This document shows positions 43,758 through 51,143 of a stretch of 52,022 nt of DNA, one piece after another. Source of the stretch: Hydrogenophaga sp. GTDB taxonomy: Bacteria > Pseudomonadota > Gammaproteobacteria > Burkholderiales > Burkholderiaceae_C. Every line of letters begins with the position of its first letter. Position 1 is the stretch's first letter. Both the position numbers and the translations under genes were made by a program. The notes under the pieces are model-generated. The model saw nothing but the letters and a program-made list of their open reading frames with translations, was not told the DNA's origin and made no database searches. The stretch lies in NCBI GenBank assembly GCA_018333605.1, contig JAGXSV010000009.1, positions 1 through 52,022 of the forward strand, in the 5' to 3' direction.

Positions 43758-45946
43758 TGATTACCCTCCTTGGGCCATGCAAGTTGCTTGTATTCGCGTT
43801 GCAGTGTAGCCAGCGAAACGGGGCTTTCGCGGCTGTAGCGCTGGTTTTCGAGTTTGAGCAGCCATTGCGTCACACTGTGGCTGAAAGGGGTGTCGCCAAA
43901 ACGTTGCTGGGCCTGGGCCGCCAGCGTGCGTGGCGGCAGGTTGTGGGCGTTGTTCAACCCCAGCTTGTGCAGCCGCTGGCGGGCACGCTGCAGCAGGCGC
44001 AGCCAGGGGTCGTGTTGCTGGCGCTCCCACAGCGTCCAGGCCGCTCCCGCCAGGCTCACCAGCACCACCACGGCCATCAGCACGTAGGCCAGGTCGGTCC
44101 AGCTGGGGCTTTTGAAGCCCAGGTTTTTGAGCAGATCGAGCTGTTTGCCCTGGGTGTAGTTCAGCACCCATTGGTTCCAGCGGTTGTTCACCGCGTCCCA
44201 CACGGCGCGCAACTGGGCCGACAGGTCGGGGTTGAGGGTCCGGATGGCACCAGCCAGCGCGCCTTCGGGGGCGCGCAGCCGTTCCAGCGAGCCGGTGCGT
44301 CCGGGTGCCACGGCCGAGGTGGGGTCGACCCGCACCCAGCCCTGGCCTTGCAGCCACACCTCGGTCCAGGCGTGGGCGTCGCGCTGGCGCACGGTCCAGA
44401 AGCCGTCCACCGCGTTGAGTTCGCCGCCCTGGTAGCCGGTGACGATGCGGGCCGGAATGTCCAGCGCACGCATGAGGATGACGAAGCTGCTGGCGATGTG
44501 TTCGCAGAAGCCTTCGCGTTTGTCAAACCAGAATTCGTCGGCGGTGTGCTGGCCGTACACACCGGGCTCCAGCGTGTAGGTGTAGCCACCGGTGCGCAGG
44601 CGCTGCAGCGCAGCGTTCACCAGTGCTTCGCTGAAGGCGGGGCCGGCGCCCACCTCGCGGCGCAGTTGCTGCGCCAGCATGAGGGTGCGGGGGTTGTAGC
44701 CTGCGGGCAGCTCAATCTGGTCTTGCAGGGCTACGGCGGTGGTGAGCGGGCCGTGCCGGAACACCGGGTGGCTCTCGGCCCGGTAGCGCACCAGCTCGTT
44801 CATGGGGCGGCGGGTGAGCCATTGCAGCTCGGGCGTCATGAAGGCCTGGGTGTTGAGCAGTTGGGGCGCGCGGGCGGCGGCTTCCAGCAGAAACAGCCAG
44901 GGCCGCTGGTGCGGCTCCATGGTCACTTCGTAGCGCACCGGCTCGCCGCTCACCTGCAGGTTGGCCTGCAGCTCCATGTGGGCCGGGAAGCCCGAGCGCA
45001 AGGGACGCCACTCTACGCCGTCAAAGTCGGTCAGCACCGGGCCGCGAAAGTACAGGTCGCGTTGCGGCGGGGGCTCGCCGTCAAAGCGCACGCGCAGGGC
45101 AATGCTGTCGTCGAGCACCAACTCGGCGATCTGGCCCACGCGCATCTGCCCCGAAAGACCGCTGCGGCCGGTCATGCCGTCGTTGGGAATGCCCCAAAGT
45201 GGTGACATGCGCGGAAACAGCATGAACAACACCAGCATGATGGGTGCACCCAGCAAGGCCATACCGCCCGCAATGCGCGCCGCCTGGGCCAGCGGTGGCC
45301 GACCCACCGGCATGTGGGCGTTGACCAGGGCGGTCAGCAGGCCCAGCAGCGCGATGAGGATGCCGGCCGCTGTGAGCAGTGACTGCGAGTAAAAGAAGTG
45401 GGTCAGCAGGGTGAAGAAGGCCAGAAAGAACACCACGAAGGCGTCGCGCCGGGCGCGCAGTTCCAGCGTTTTCAGGGCCAGCAGCACCACAATGAGGGTC
45501 ACACCCGCATCGCGCCCCAAAAGAGTCTGGTGGGTGGCCCAGGTGGCGCCCAGGGTGAGCGCCAGCAAGCCCATGCGCCAGGCCCAGCCCGGCAGTGGCA
45601 AACCTTTGAGTGCCAGCACGGAGCGCCAAGCCAGCACGCCGGCGGTGAGCGCGGTGCACCACCACGGAATGTGACCGATTTGCATGGCGACCACCCAGGC
45701 GATGACCGCCAGCAGGAACAGCGTGTCACGGGTGTCGCGGGGTAATGTGGCCCCCACGCTCCACCGCTGCGCGGGTCGCTGCCCCCCGAGGGGGAGCGAA
45801 TTCAGCTTGGGGCGGCCCGGCGCTGAATTCAAGGCCTCCAAGCGCCCCTGCTGCGCGGGTCGCTGCCCCGCGGGGGGGCGCGTTTCGCCTTGGGGCGGCC
45901 CAGCGGCGAAACCTTTTGCGTTTTGGGGGGTGTTCTTGTTCAACAC
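43754..45946 (-). CDS. tgpA: TgpA-like membrane transglutaminase (DUF3488 / transglutaminase / DUF4129)
   Basis: I choose GTG 45946 as the start: GGAGAGG lies eight bases before it within the DUF58 gene, and it overlaps that gene's stop (GTGTTGA). This gives 730 residues. After a repeat-encoded stretch (residues about 12-62) there are membrane helices (DUF3488), a periplasmic transglutaminase core with CEHIASSFVILMRALDIPAR and DAHAWTEVWLQGQGWVRVDP, one more helix and a DUF4129-type tail. An alternative GTG at 45757 would start after the repeat (VGATLPRDTRDTLFLL). The start is therefore the main uncertainty. Members of the family are envelope proteins of unknown substrate. Confidence 0.85.
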   Translation of the reverse strand: MLNKNTPQNAKGFAAGPPQGETRPPAGQRPAQQGRLEALNSAPGRPKLNSLPLGGQRPAQRWSVGATLPRDTRDTLFLLAVIAWVVAMQIGHIPWWCTALTAGVLAWRSVLALKGLPLPGWAWRMGLLALTLGATWATHQTLLGRDAGVTLIVVLLALKTLELRARRDAFVVFFLAFFTLLTHFFYSQSLLTAAGILIALLGLLTALVNAHMPVGRPPLAQAARIAGGMALLGAPIMLVLFMLFPRMSPLWGIPNDGMTGRSGLSGQMRVGQIAELVLDDSIALRVRFDGEPPPQRDLYFRGPVLTDFDGVEWRPLRSGFPAHMELQANLQVSGEPVRYEVTMEPHQRPWLFLLEAAARAPQLLNTQAFMTPELQWLTRRPMNELVRYRAESHPVFRHGPLTTAVALQDQIELPAGYNPRTLMLAQQLRREVGAGPAFSEALVNAALQRLRTGGYTYTLEPGVYGQHTADEFWFDKREGFCEHIASSFVILMRALDIPARIVTGYQGGELNAVDGFWTVRQRDAHAWTEVWLQGQGWVRVDPTSAVAPGRTGSLERLRAPEGALAGAIRTLNPDLSAQLRAVWDAVNNRWNQWVLNYTQGKQLDLLKNLGFKSPSWTDLAYVLMAVVVLVSLAGAAWTLWERQQHDPWLRLLQRARQRLHKLGLNNAHNLPPRTLAAQAQQRFGDTPFSHSVTQWLLKLENQRYSRESPVSLATLQREYKQLAWPKEGNQ
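45769..45912 (-). repeat. GC-rich hairpin repeat, two tandem copies (B and C), in the 5' part of tgpA
   Basis: Copy B: stem GAATTCAGC (45798-45806), loop TTGGGGCGGCCCGGC (45807-45821), stem GCTGAATTC (45822-45830). Copy C: stem GTTTCGCC (45882-45889), loop TTGGGGCGGCCCAGC (45890-45904), stem GGCGAAAC (45905-45912). Each is preceded by GCGCGGGTCGCTGCCCC. Loops are nearly identical and stems differ but stay paired. Both are read in frame as part of TgpA if the coupled GTG start is used. Confidence 0.88.
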
Positions 45947-47004
45947 AGCGCCAGCCTCTCCAGACAATGCGCTCTGTGCCCCGGCCCCTGATCGGGCGGG
46001 ATCTCGCACCCAGGCAGACGCAGGCCGTAGTCAAGCCCCAGGCGGTCGGCCATCAGCACCCAGGCCGTGAGGCGCGACAGGCGGGCTTCCAGAGCGCTGT
46101 GGCCGCACTGGGCATGGTCGAGCCAGAGTTGCTGGCGCTGGGACGACAGGGCGTCGCGGCTGACCAGGTCGTTGCGGCCGGCAGCAAATGCCTGGGCGGC
46201 TTTTTTCCAGACCACGGATTTGAGTGGGTCGCCACGGCGGTAAGCGCGCACGCCGTCAAACTCGCCGGTGCTTTGCACCCGCGCGCTGCCCGAGTGGCCG
46301 GGCTGCGCCTCGCCCGCAGGCAGGGCGGGCGGGTGCGCTTCGGGCGTGGGGTACACCAGTACGGTGGCGGCGGGGCGCCACACGGTCCACACCCGGAAGG
46401 TGCCGAGTGGAAACAGGGTTTGCACTTTCAGCGCGGGCAATCCGTGCAGGCCGCGGTGAGGTGCTGGCCACGCCACTTGCACCGTGGCGCTGCCCTGGGC
46501 TGGCACGTCGGTCCAGGCCAGCGGCGTGTGTGCGGCGTCCACGCCGATCACCCCCACGCCCAGGCCGTAGCGCATGTGCTTGCGTTCACTCGCCAGTCGA
46601 ATGTCCAGCGCCACGGCCTGCCCGGCGTGCACCGGGCTGGGCGGGTTCAGGTGCAGCGTCACACCGCGCAGGTTGCCGTGGCACACGTGCATGCCCACCA
46701 CGGCGCTGCCCGCCAACAAGAATGTGAGCAGGTAGCCCAGGTTGAGCTGGTAGTTGATGCTGGCCACCAGCAACAACAGCAGGGTGAGCGCCAGCATGGC
46801 GCCAGCCCGCGTGGGCACGATGTAGACGTTGCGTTGCGTCAGCGTGAGCGTGTCGGTGCGCGGAAGGCGGTTGTGGAGCCACCGGCGCAGCCGAACACGC
46901 CATGGCGGATTGCGTCCGCGCTGCGCGCTGAGCATGGCGAATGGCGGGGCGCTCTTCCCGCTGAGTGCCGGGTCATGGTTCATCGAGGCCGCAGGCGAAG
47001 TCAT
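45940..47004 (-). CDS. DUF58 protein
   Basis: The 354-residue protein has two membrane helices near residues 65-105 (AMLALTLLLLLVASINYQL and LLTFLLAGSAVVGMHV) and the DUF58 signature GEFDGVRAYRRGDPLKSVVW followed by KKAAQ. DUF58 proteins accompany MoxR-type ATPases and TgpA, forming a three-gene set. Its stop overlaps the start of tgpA. The upstream moxR gene is decayed, so this protein may lack its usual ATPase partner unless another copy exists elsewhere. Confidence 0.88.
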   Translation of the reverse strand: MTSPAASMNHDPALSGKSAPPFAMLSAQRGRNPPWRVRLRRWLHNRLPRTDTLTLTQRNVYIVPTRAGAMLALTLLLLLVASINYQLNLGYLLTFLLAGSAVVGMHVCHGNLRGVTLHLNPPSPVHAGQAVALDIRLASERKHMRYGLGVGVIGVDAAHTPLAWTDVPAQGSATVQVAWPAPHRGLHGLPALKVQTLFPLGTFRVWTVWRPAATVLVYPTPEAHPPALPAGEAQPGHSGSARVQSTGEFDGVRAYRRGDPLKSVVWKKAAQAFAAGRNDLVSRDALSSQRQQLWLDHAQCGHSALEARLSRLTAWVLMADRLGLDYGLRLPGCEIPPDQGPGHRAHCLERLALC

Positions 47005-47018
47005 TTGTCATCCAACGA

Positions 47019-47588
47019 TCAGGGCAGGGACGCGGCATCGACCATGTCGCGCCGGTCTTGGCCGCGCAGCAGTTTGCCCTCTGCCGCACAGTCCTGGTAG
47101 CCCAGCGAGAGACGCCTGTGAAAGCGGTCGAGTCGCGACTCGGGCAGAGAGTAGGTGCCGAGCGGGCCGTGCGGGTTCTGTGTGGCGATCACAAAGAAGG
47201 GATCGGGCAGCGCGCGCGTGGCGCCTTGCACCGTGAACGGCTTCTCTTCCATGGTTTCGAGCAGAGCGCTCTGGGTCTCGGGACTGGCGCGGTTGATTTC
47301 GTCGGCCAGCAGCACCTGTGCGAACACCGGGCCGGGGTGGAGCATAAAACCTTCGTGCCCGGGCTCGCAGTTGGCCATGGCCGCCAGGTCGCCGGGCATC
47401 CGGACGGTCAACTTCACGCGCGAAAACTGCAGGCCGAAGGAGCGTGACAGCGCGTGTACAAGCGTCGTTTTGAAGACCCCGGAAACGTTTTCGATGAGCA
47501 GGTGTACACCGGCCAGGCAGCCGAAAGTGATCAGCAAAAACACCGGGGCCAGCAACAATAGAACAGGATGTTCGGTCAAGATCACCAC
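47019..47588 (-). pseudogene. Decayed MoxR-family AAA+ ATPase
   Basis: The 189-residue product matches MoxR from HLLIENVSGVFKTTLVHALS through the Walker B VLLADEINRASPETQSALLE and sensor 1 FFVIATQNPHGPLGTYSLPE, and ends after QDRRDMV. Family members are normally 300 or more residues, so about a third (lid and sensor 2 region) is missing. The Walker A loop is altered: GVFKTT where GVGKTT is expected. The first 30 residues are unusually hydrophobic. Both changes should abolish ATPase function. It precedes DUF58 by 14 bases, as in intact operons. Confidence 0.75.
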
Positions 47589-47964
47589 CCCAGTGTAGCC
47601 CGTCCGGCTTGTGTTTCAACCGCGCTGCTTTCAACCCAGCCGCGGTACAAACTGCTGTCGCAAGTGGCGCATTTTGGGAGCGGTCATGACGAGTTAAAGG
47701 TTAACTGCATGGCATTCGTGACGCCAAACCGGACAATCGATTTCCGCACGCACAGGTCAAGCATCTTCGGCGTGCTCCAGGGACTCAAAAAATATCACGT
47801 GTTATCAAGGAGTTACACCCAAGCATCGGTGTTAACACCTATGAGGCACAAACGAGCCCACAACTTGCGTGCCCTACAGTGGTGGCTATGCTGCCACCGC
47901 AGGCCATACGAGGCAACGCGGACTGGCCCGTCACACGAACACCCGCCAACAAGAAGGGAAGCCG
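47589..47964. other. Hox operon upstream region
   Basis: There is no gene in this 376-base stretch. It contains a 12-base perfect palindrome GGTGTTAACACC at 47828-47839, a second GTTAAC at about 47700, and two candidates for -24/-12 type promoters (listed separately). A ribosome site AGAAGGGA ends nine bases before the hoxF start. The region must hold the promoters of hoxF and probably of the minus-strand moxR relic. Confidence 0.6.
47710..47725 (+). promoter_or_regulatory. Sigma-54-type promoter candidate for hox
   Basis: TGGCATTCGTGACGCC has GG at 47711-47712 and GC at 47723-47724, the required 10-base spacing, and matches the TGGCA part of the consensus, but not the TTG before GC. A second GG-N10-GC site is at 47881-47894 (GTGGCTATGCTGCC). 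Some hox operons use sigma-54 with HoxA. Neither site is a strong match. Confidence 0.25.
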
Positions 47965-49785
47965 ATGAGCAAAGAAATCGAATCGATTCTGCAGCGCTAC
48001 GGTGCCGATCGAACCCGACTGATCGACATGCTGTGGGATGTGCAATGGCAACGCGGCTACCTGCCCGAGCCAGCGCTGCTGGAACTGGCGGCGGGCTTGA
48101 ACCTGTCGCTGCTCGACGTTCGGGAAACCGCGTCGTTCTACCACTTCTTCCATCTCGAACCCGCAGGCCAGCATCGCATCTACCTGTGCGACTCGGTGCT
48201 GGCCCGGTTCAACGGCTACCAGGCTGTGCGCGAGGCGCTGGAGCGCGAAACCGGGCAGCGCTTTGGGCGGCTCACCGACGCGCAGGCACTGTTCGGTTTG
48301 TTCGAGACGCCCTGCATCGGCCTGAGCGACCAGGAGCCGGCGATGATGATCGACAAGGTGGTCTTCACGCGCCTGACGCCGGGCAAGATCGCCGACATCA
48401 TCGAGCAGTTGAAGCAGGGACGAAGCGCCGAGCAGATCGCCAACCCGGCCGGCTTGGCGACCGACCAGTTGGCCTATGTGGAAACACTGGTGGAGTCCAA
48501 CGTGCGCACCCAGCGCCCGATGTTCTTCAGGGGCAAGCTCAATTTGCCCGACATGCTGGAACAGATGCTGGAGCAGTCGCCGCAGCAGGTGATCGACACC
48601 GTGGTGGCCTCCAAGCTGCGTGGTCGCGGCGGGGCCGGTTTCTCCACCGGGCTCAAATGGCGCCTGTGCCGCGACGCCCAGGGTGAAGACAAAACCATCA
48701 TCTGCAACGCCGACGAAGGCGAGCCCGGCACCTTCAAAGACCGGGTGTTGCTCACGCGCTCGCCCAAGCAGGTGTTCTTTGGCATGGTCGCCGCTGCTTA
48801 CTCAATAGGGGCCAGCGACGGCATCATCTACCTGCGCGCCGAGTACCACTACCTGAAAGACTACCTGGAGGCGCAGCTGCGGAACATGCGCGAGCGTGGC
48901 TTGCTGGGGCGCCGCATCGGCGGCAAGGACGGCTTTGATTTCGACATCCGCATCCAGATGGGGGCCGGTGCCTACATTTGCGGCGACGAGTCGGCGCTGA
49001 TCGAATCCTGCGAAGGCAAGCGCGGCACGCCGCGCCTCAAGCCGCCCTATCCGGTGCAGCAAGGCTACCTGGGGCGGCCCACCAGCGTCAACAACGTCGA
49101 GACCTTTGCGGCGGTGTCGCACATCCTGTCCGAGGGGGCCGACTGGTTCCGCAGCCTGGGCACCGCCGAATCCACCGGCACCCGCTTGCTCAGCGTGGCG
49201 GGCGACTGCAGCAAGCCCGGCATCTACGAGGTTGAATGGGGCACCAGCGTCAACCAGGTCCTGCGCATGGCGGGGGCCCACGGCGCCATGGCGGTGCAGG
49301 TCAGCGGTCCTTCGGGCGAGTGCATATCGGTCGCCAAGGACTCAGAGCGACAACTGGCCTACGAAGACCTGTCGTGCAACGGTGCCTTCACGGTTTACAA
49401 CGGGAGCCGCGACCTGCTGCACATCGTGCGCGAACACATGAAATTCTTTGTCGATGAATCCTGCGGCATCTGCGTCCCATGCAGGGCCGGCAACGTCGAT
49501 TTGCTGCACAAGGTTGATCGCGTCATCGCCGGTCGCGCTTGTCAGCAAGACCTCGACGAGGTGGTGCAGTGGGGTGCCGTGGTGCGCAAGACCAGCCGCT
49601 GCGGCCTGGGCGCCACCTCGCCCAAACCGATCCTGACCACGCTGGACCGATTTCCCGAAATCTACCAAGTCAAGCTGGTCAAACCCAGCGGCCCGTTGTT
49701 GCCGTCGTTCGACCTCGAGGCCGCCCTGGAGGGCTACGCCGAGGCCAGTCAGGCGCTTAAAGAAAAACTGGAGACCCGCTCATGA
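47965..49785 (+). CDS. hoxF: NAD-reducing hydrogenase diaphorase subunit HoxF
   Basis: The 606-residue protein starts at ATG 47965 (AGAAGGGA upstream). Residues 1-170 are a NuoE-like domain in which only two of the four cluster cysteines remain (Cys75 in YLCDS, Cys117 in TPCIGLSDQ). Residues 180-590 are NuoF-like, with the NADH and FMN loop RGRGGAGFSTG near 219-229, YICGDESALIESCEG, and the [4Fe-4S] motif ESCGICVPC (Cys500, Cys503, Cys506) plus a later SRCGLG. It passes electrons from the hydrogenase module to NAD+. It overlaps hoxU by four bases (ATGA). Confidence 0.95.
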   Translation: MSKEIESILQRYGADRTRLIDMLWDVQWQRGYLPEPALLELAAGLNLSLLDVRETASFYHFFHLEPAGQHRIYLCDSVLARFNGYQAVREALERETGQRFGRLTDAQALFGLFETPCIGLSDQEPAMMIDKVVFTRLTPGKIADIIEQLKQGRSAEQIANPAGLATDQLAYVETLVESNVRTQRPMFFRGKLNLPDMLEQMLEQSPQQVIDTVVASKLRGRGGAGFSTGLKWRLCRDAQGEDKTIICNADEGEPGTFKDRVLLTRSPKQVFFGMVAAAYSIGASDGIIYLRAEYHYLKDYLEAQLRNMRERGLLGRRIGGKDGFDFDIRIQMGAGAYICGDESALIESCEGKRGTPRLKPPYPVQQGYLGRPTSVNNVETFAAVSHILSEGADWFRSLGTAESTGTRLLSVAGDCSKPGIYEVEWGTSVNQVLRMAGAHGAMAVQVSGPSGECISVAKDSERQLAYEDLSCNGAFTVYNGSRDLLHIVREHMKFFVDESCGICVPCRAGNVDLLHKVDRVIAGRACQQDLDEVVQWGAVVRKTSRCGLGATSPKPILTTLDRFPEIYQVKLVKPSGPLLPSFDLEAALEGYAEASQALKEKLETRS

Positions 49786-50504
49786 AAGTCGAAATCACCA
49801 TCGATGGCCAGGCGGTGCAGACCGAACTCGGTCGCACCCTGGTCGATGTGGCGGCCGAAGTCGGCGTGTTCATACCGACCCTGTGTTACGTCAAAGACAA
49901 GCCCTGTCTGGGTACCTGCCGGGTCTGTTCGGTCAAGGTCAACGGGGTCGTCAATGCCGCATGCACGGTGCGGGTGGCCAACGGCATGCAGGTCGAAGTC
50001 GATGACCCGGTCCTGGTGGATATGCGCAAATCGCTGGTCGAATTTCTGTTTGCCGAGGGCAACCACAACTGTCCGAGTTGCGAGAAAAGCGGTCGCTGCC
50101 AATTGCAGGCGGTGGGCTACGAGTCCGACATGATGGTGTCGCGTTTTCCCTACCGATTTCCGGTGCGCGACAACAGCCCGGGCAGCGAGAAAATCTGGCT
50201 CGAGCGCGACCGCTGCATCTTCTGTCAGCGCTGCGTCGAATACGTGCGCGACCAGGAAACAGGTCAGAAAATTTTCGCCATCAGCGGACGCGGCGAATCG
50301 TCGCGCATTGAAATGGACGTGGCACTGGCCAACCGCATGAGCGATGAGCAGGTGCGCGAAGCCGTCGAACTGTGTCCGGTCGGCACCATTTTGCAAAAAC
50401 GCGTTGGGCACGATGTGCCCATCGGGCAGCGCAAATACGAAATTCAAACGTTGCGCGCGCGCAGCCTCAACATCGAAGGAGCCAAAAATGAGCCACGCAG
50501 CTGA
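49782..50504 (+). CDS. hoxU: NAD-reducing hydrogenase diaphorase subunit HoxU
   Basis: The 240-residue protein is an N-terminal NuoG-like iron-sulfur subunit. It has a plant-type [2Fe-2S] pattern (Cys35, Cys46, Cys49, Cys61), then the HNCPSCEKSGRCQLQ segment for a further cluster, and a ferredoxin-like CIFCQRCVEYVRD with a later CPVG. It relays electrons between the hydrogenase and HoxF. It overlaps hoxF by four bases and hoxY by 17 bases, which suggests a fixed subunit stoichiometry. Confidence 0.95.
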   Translation: MKVEITIDGQAVQTELGRTLVDVAAEVGVFIPTLCYVKDKPCLGTCRVCSVKVNGVVNAACTVRVANGMQVEVDDPVLVDMRKSLVEFLFAEGNHNCPSCEKSGRCQLQAVGYESDMMVSRFPYRFPVRDNSPGSEKIWLERDRCIFCQRCVEYVRDQETGQKIFAISGRGESSRIEMDVALANRMSDEQVREAVELCPVGTILQKRVGHDVPIGQRKYEIQTLRARSLNIEGAKNEPRS

Positions 50505-51126
50505 AGCCCTGGCCGGGCAGGAGTTCTCGCACCAGCTCCCCATCACCCCGCTGGCCCCGGCCTTGGTCGCCGGTCGCTCGGGCAAGATCAAGGTCGCCAC
50601 CATCGGGCTGTGCGGCTGCTGGGGTTGTACCCTGTCGCTGCTGGACCTCGATGAGCGCTTGTTTGCGCTGCTCGACAAGGTCACCATCCTGCGATCTTCC
50701 ATCACCGACATGAAGCGCATCACCGAGCGCTGCGTGGTCGGCTTCGTCGAAGGCGGCGTCGCCAACGAGGAAAACATCGAAACCCTGGAGCACTTTCGGG
50801 AGAACTGCGACGTGCTGATTTCGGTCGGCGCGTGTGCTGTCTGGGGCGGCGTGCCGGCCATGCGCAACGTGGTGCCATTGTCAGAGTGCCTGTTCGAGGC
50901 CTACGTCGATTCGCCCACCGCCGTGCCCGGCGCCAAGCCCATCATCCCGCTGCACCCCGACATTCCCCGCATCACCACCAAGGTGTACCCGTGCCACGAA
51001 GTGGTCAAGATGGACTACTTCATCCCCGGGTGCCCGCCCGACGGCGACGCTATTTTCAAGGTGCTCGACGATCTGGTGAACGGTCGGCCGTTCGACCTGC
51101 CGATCTCGCTCAACCGATACGATTGA
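50488..51126 (+). CDS. hoxY: NAD-reducing hydrogenase small subunit HoxY
   Basis: The 212-residue protein starts at ATG 50488 (GAAGGA at 50475-50480). It has the small-subunit cluster cysteines: CGCWGCTLS near residue 42, the ISVGACAVWGGVP segment and YPCHEVVKMDYFIPGCPPDG near the C-terminus. It carries the [4Fe-4S] cluster next to the NiFe site. No twin-arginine signal is present, as expected for a cytoplasmic hydrogenase. Its start lies inside the end of hoxU. Confidence 0.95.
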   Translation: MSHAAEALAGQEFSHQLPITPLAPALVAGRSGKIKVATIGLCGCWGCTLSLLDLDERLFALLDKVTILRSSITDMKRITERCVVGFVEGGVANEENIETLEHFRENCDVLISVGACAVWGGVPAMRNVVPLSECLFEAYVDSPTAVPGAKPIIPLHPDIPRITTKVYPCHEVVKMDYFIPGCPPDGDAIFKVLDDLVNGRPFDLPISLNRYD

Positions 51127-51143
51127 AATCAGGAGCCCCAAAC

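Noticed and set aside
47008..47634. Overlapping 208-residue minus-strand frame beside moxR
   Set aside because: The composition is Arg/Ala/Gly-rich and shows no homology, whereas the other frame clearly encodes MoxR motifs.
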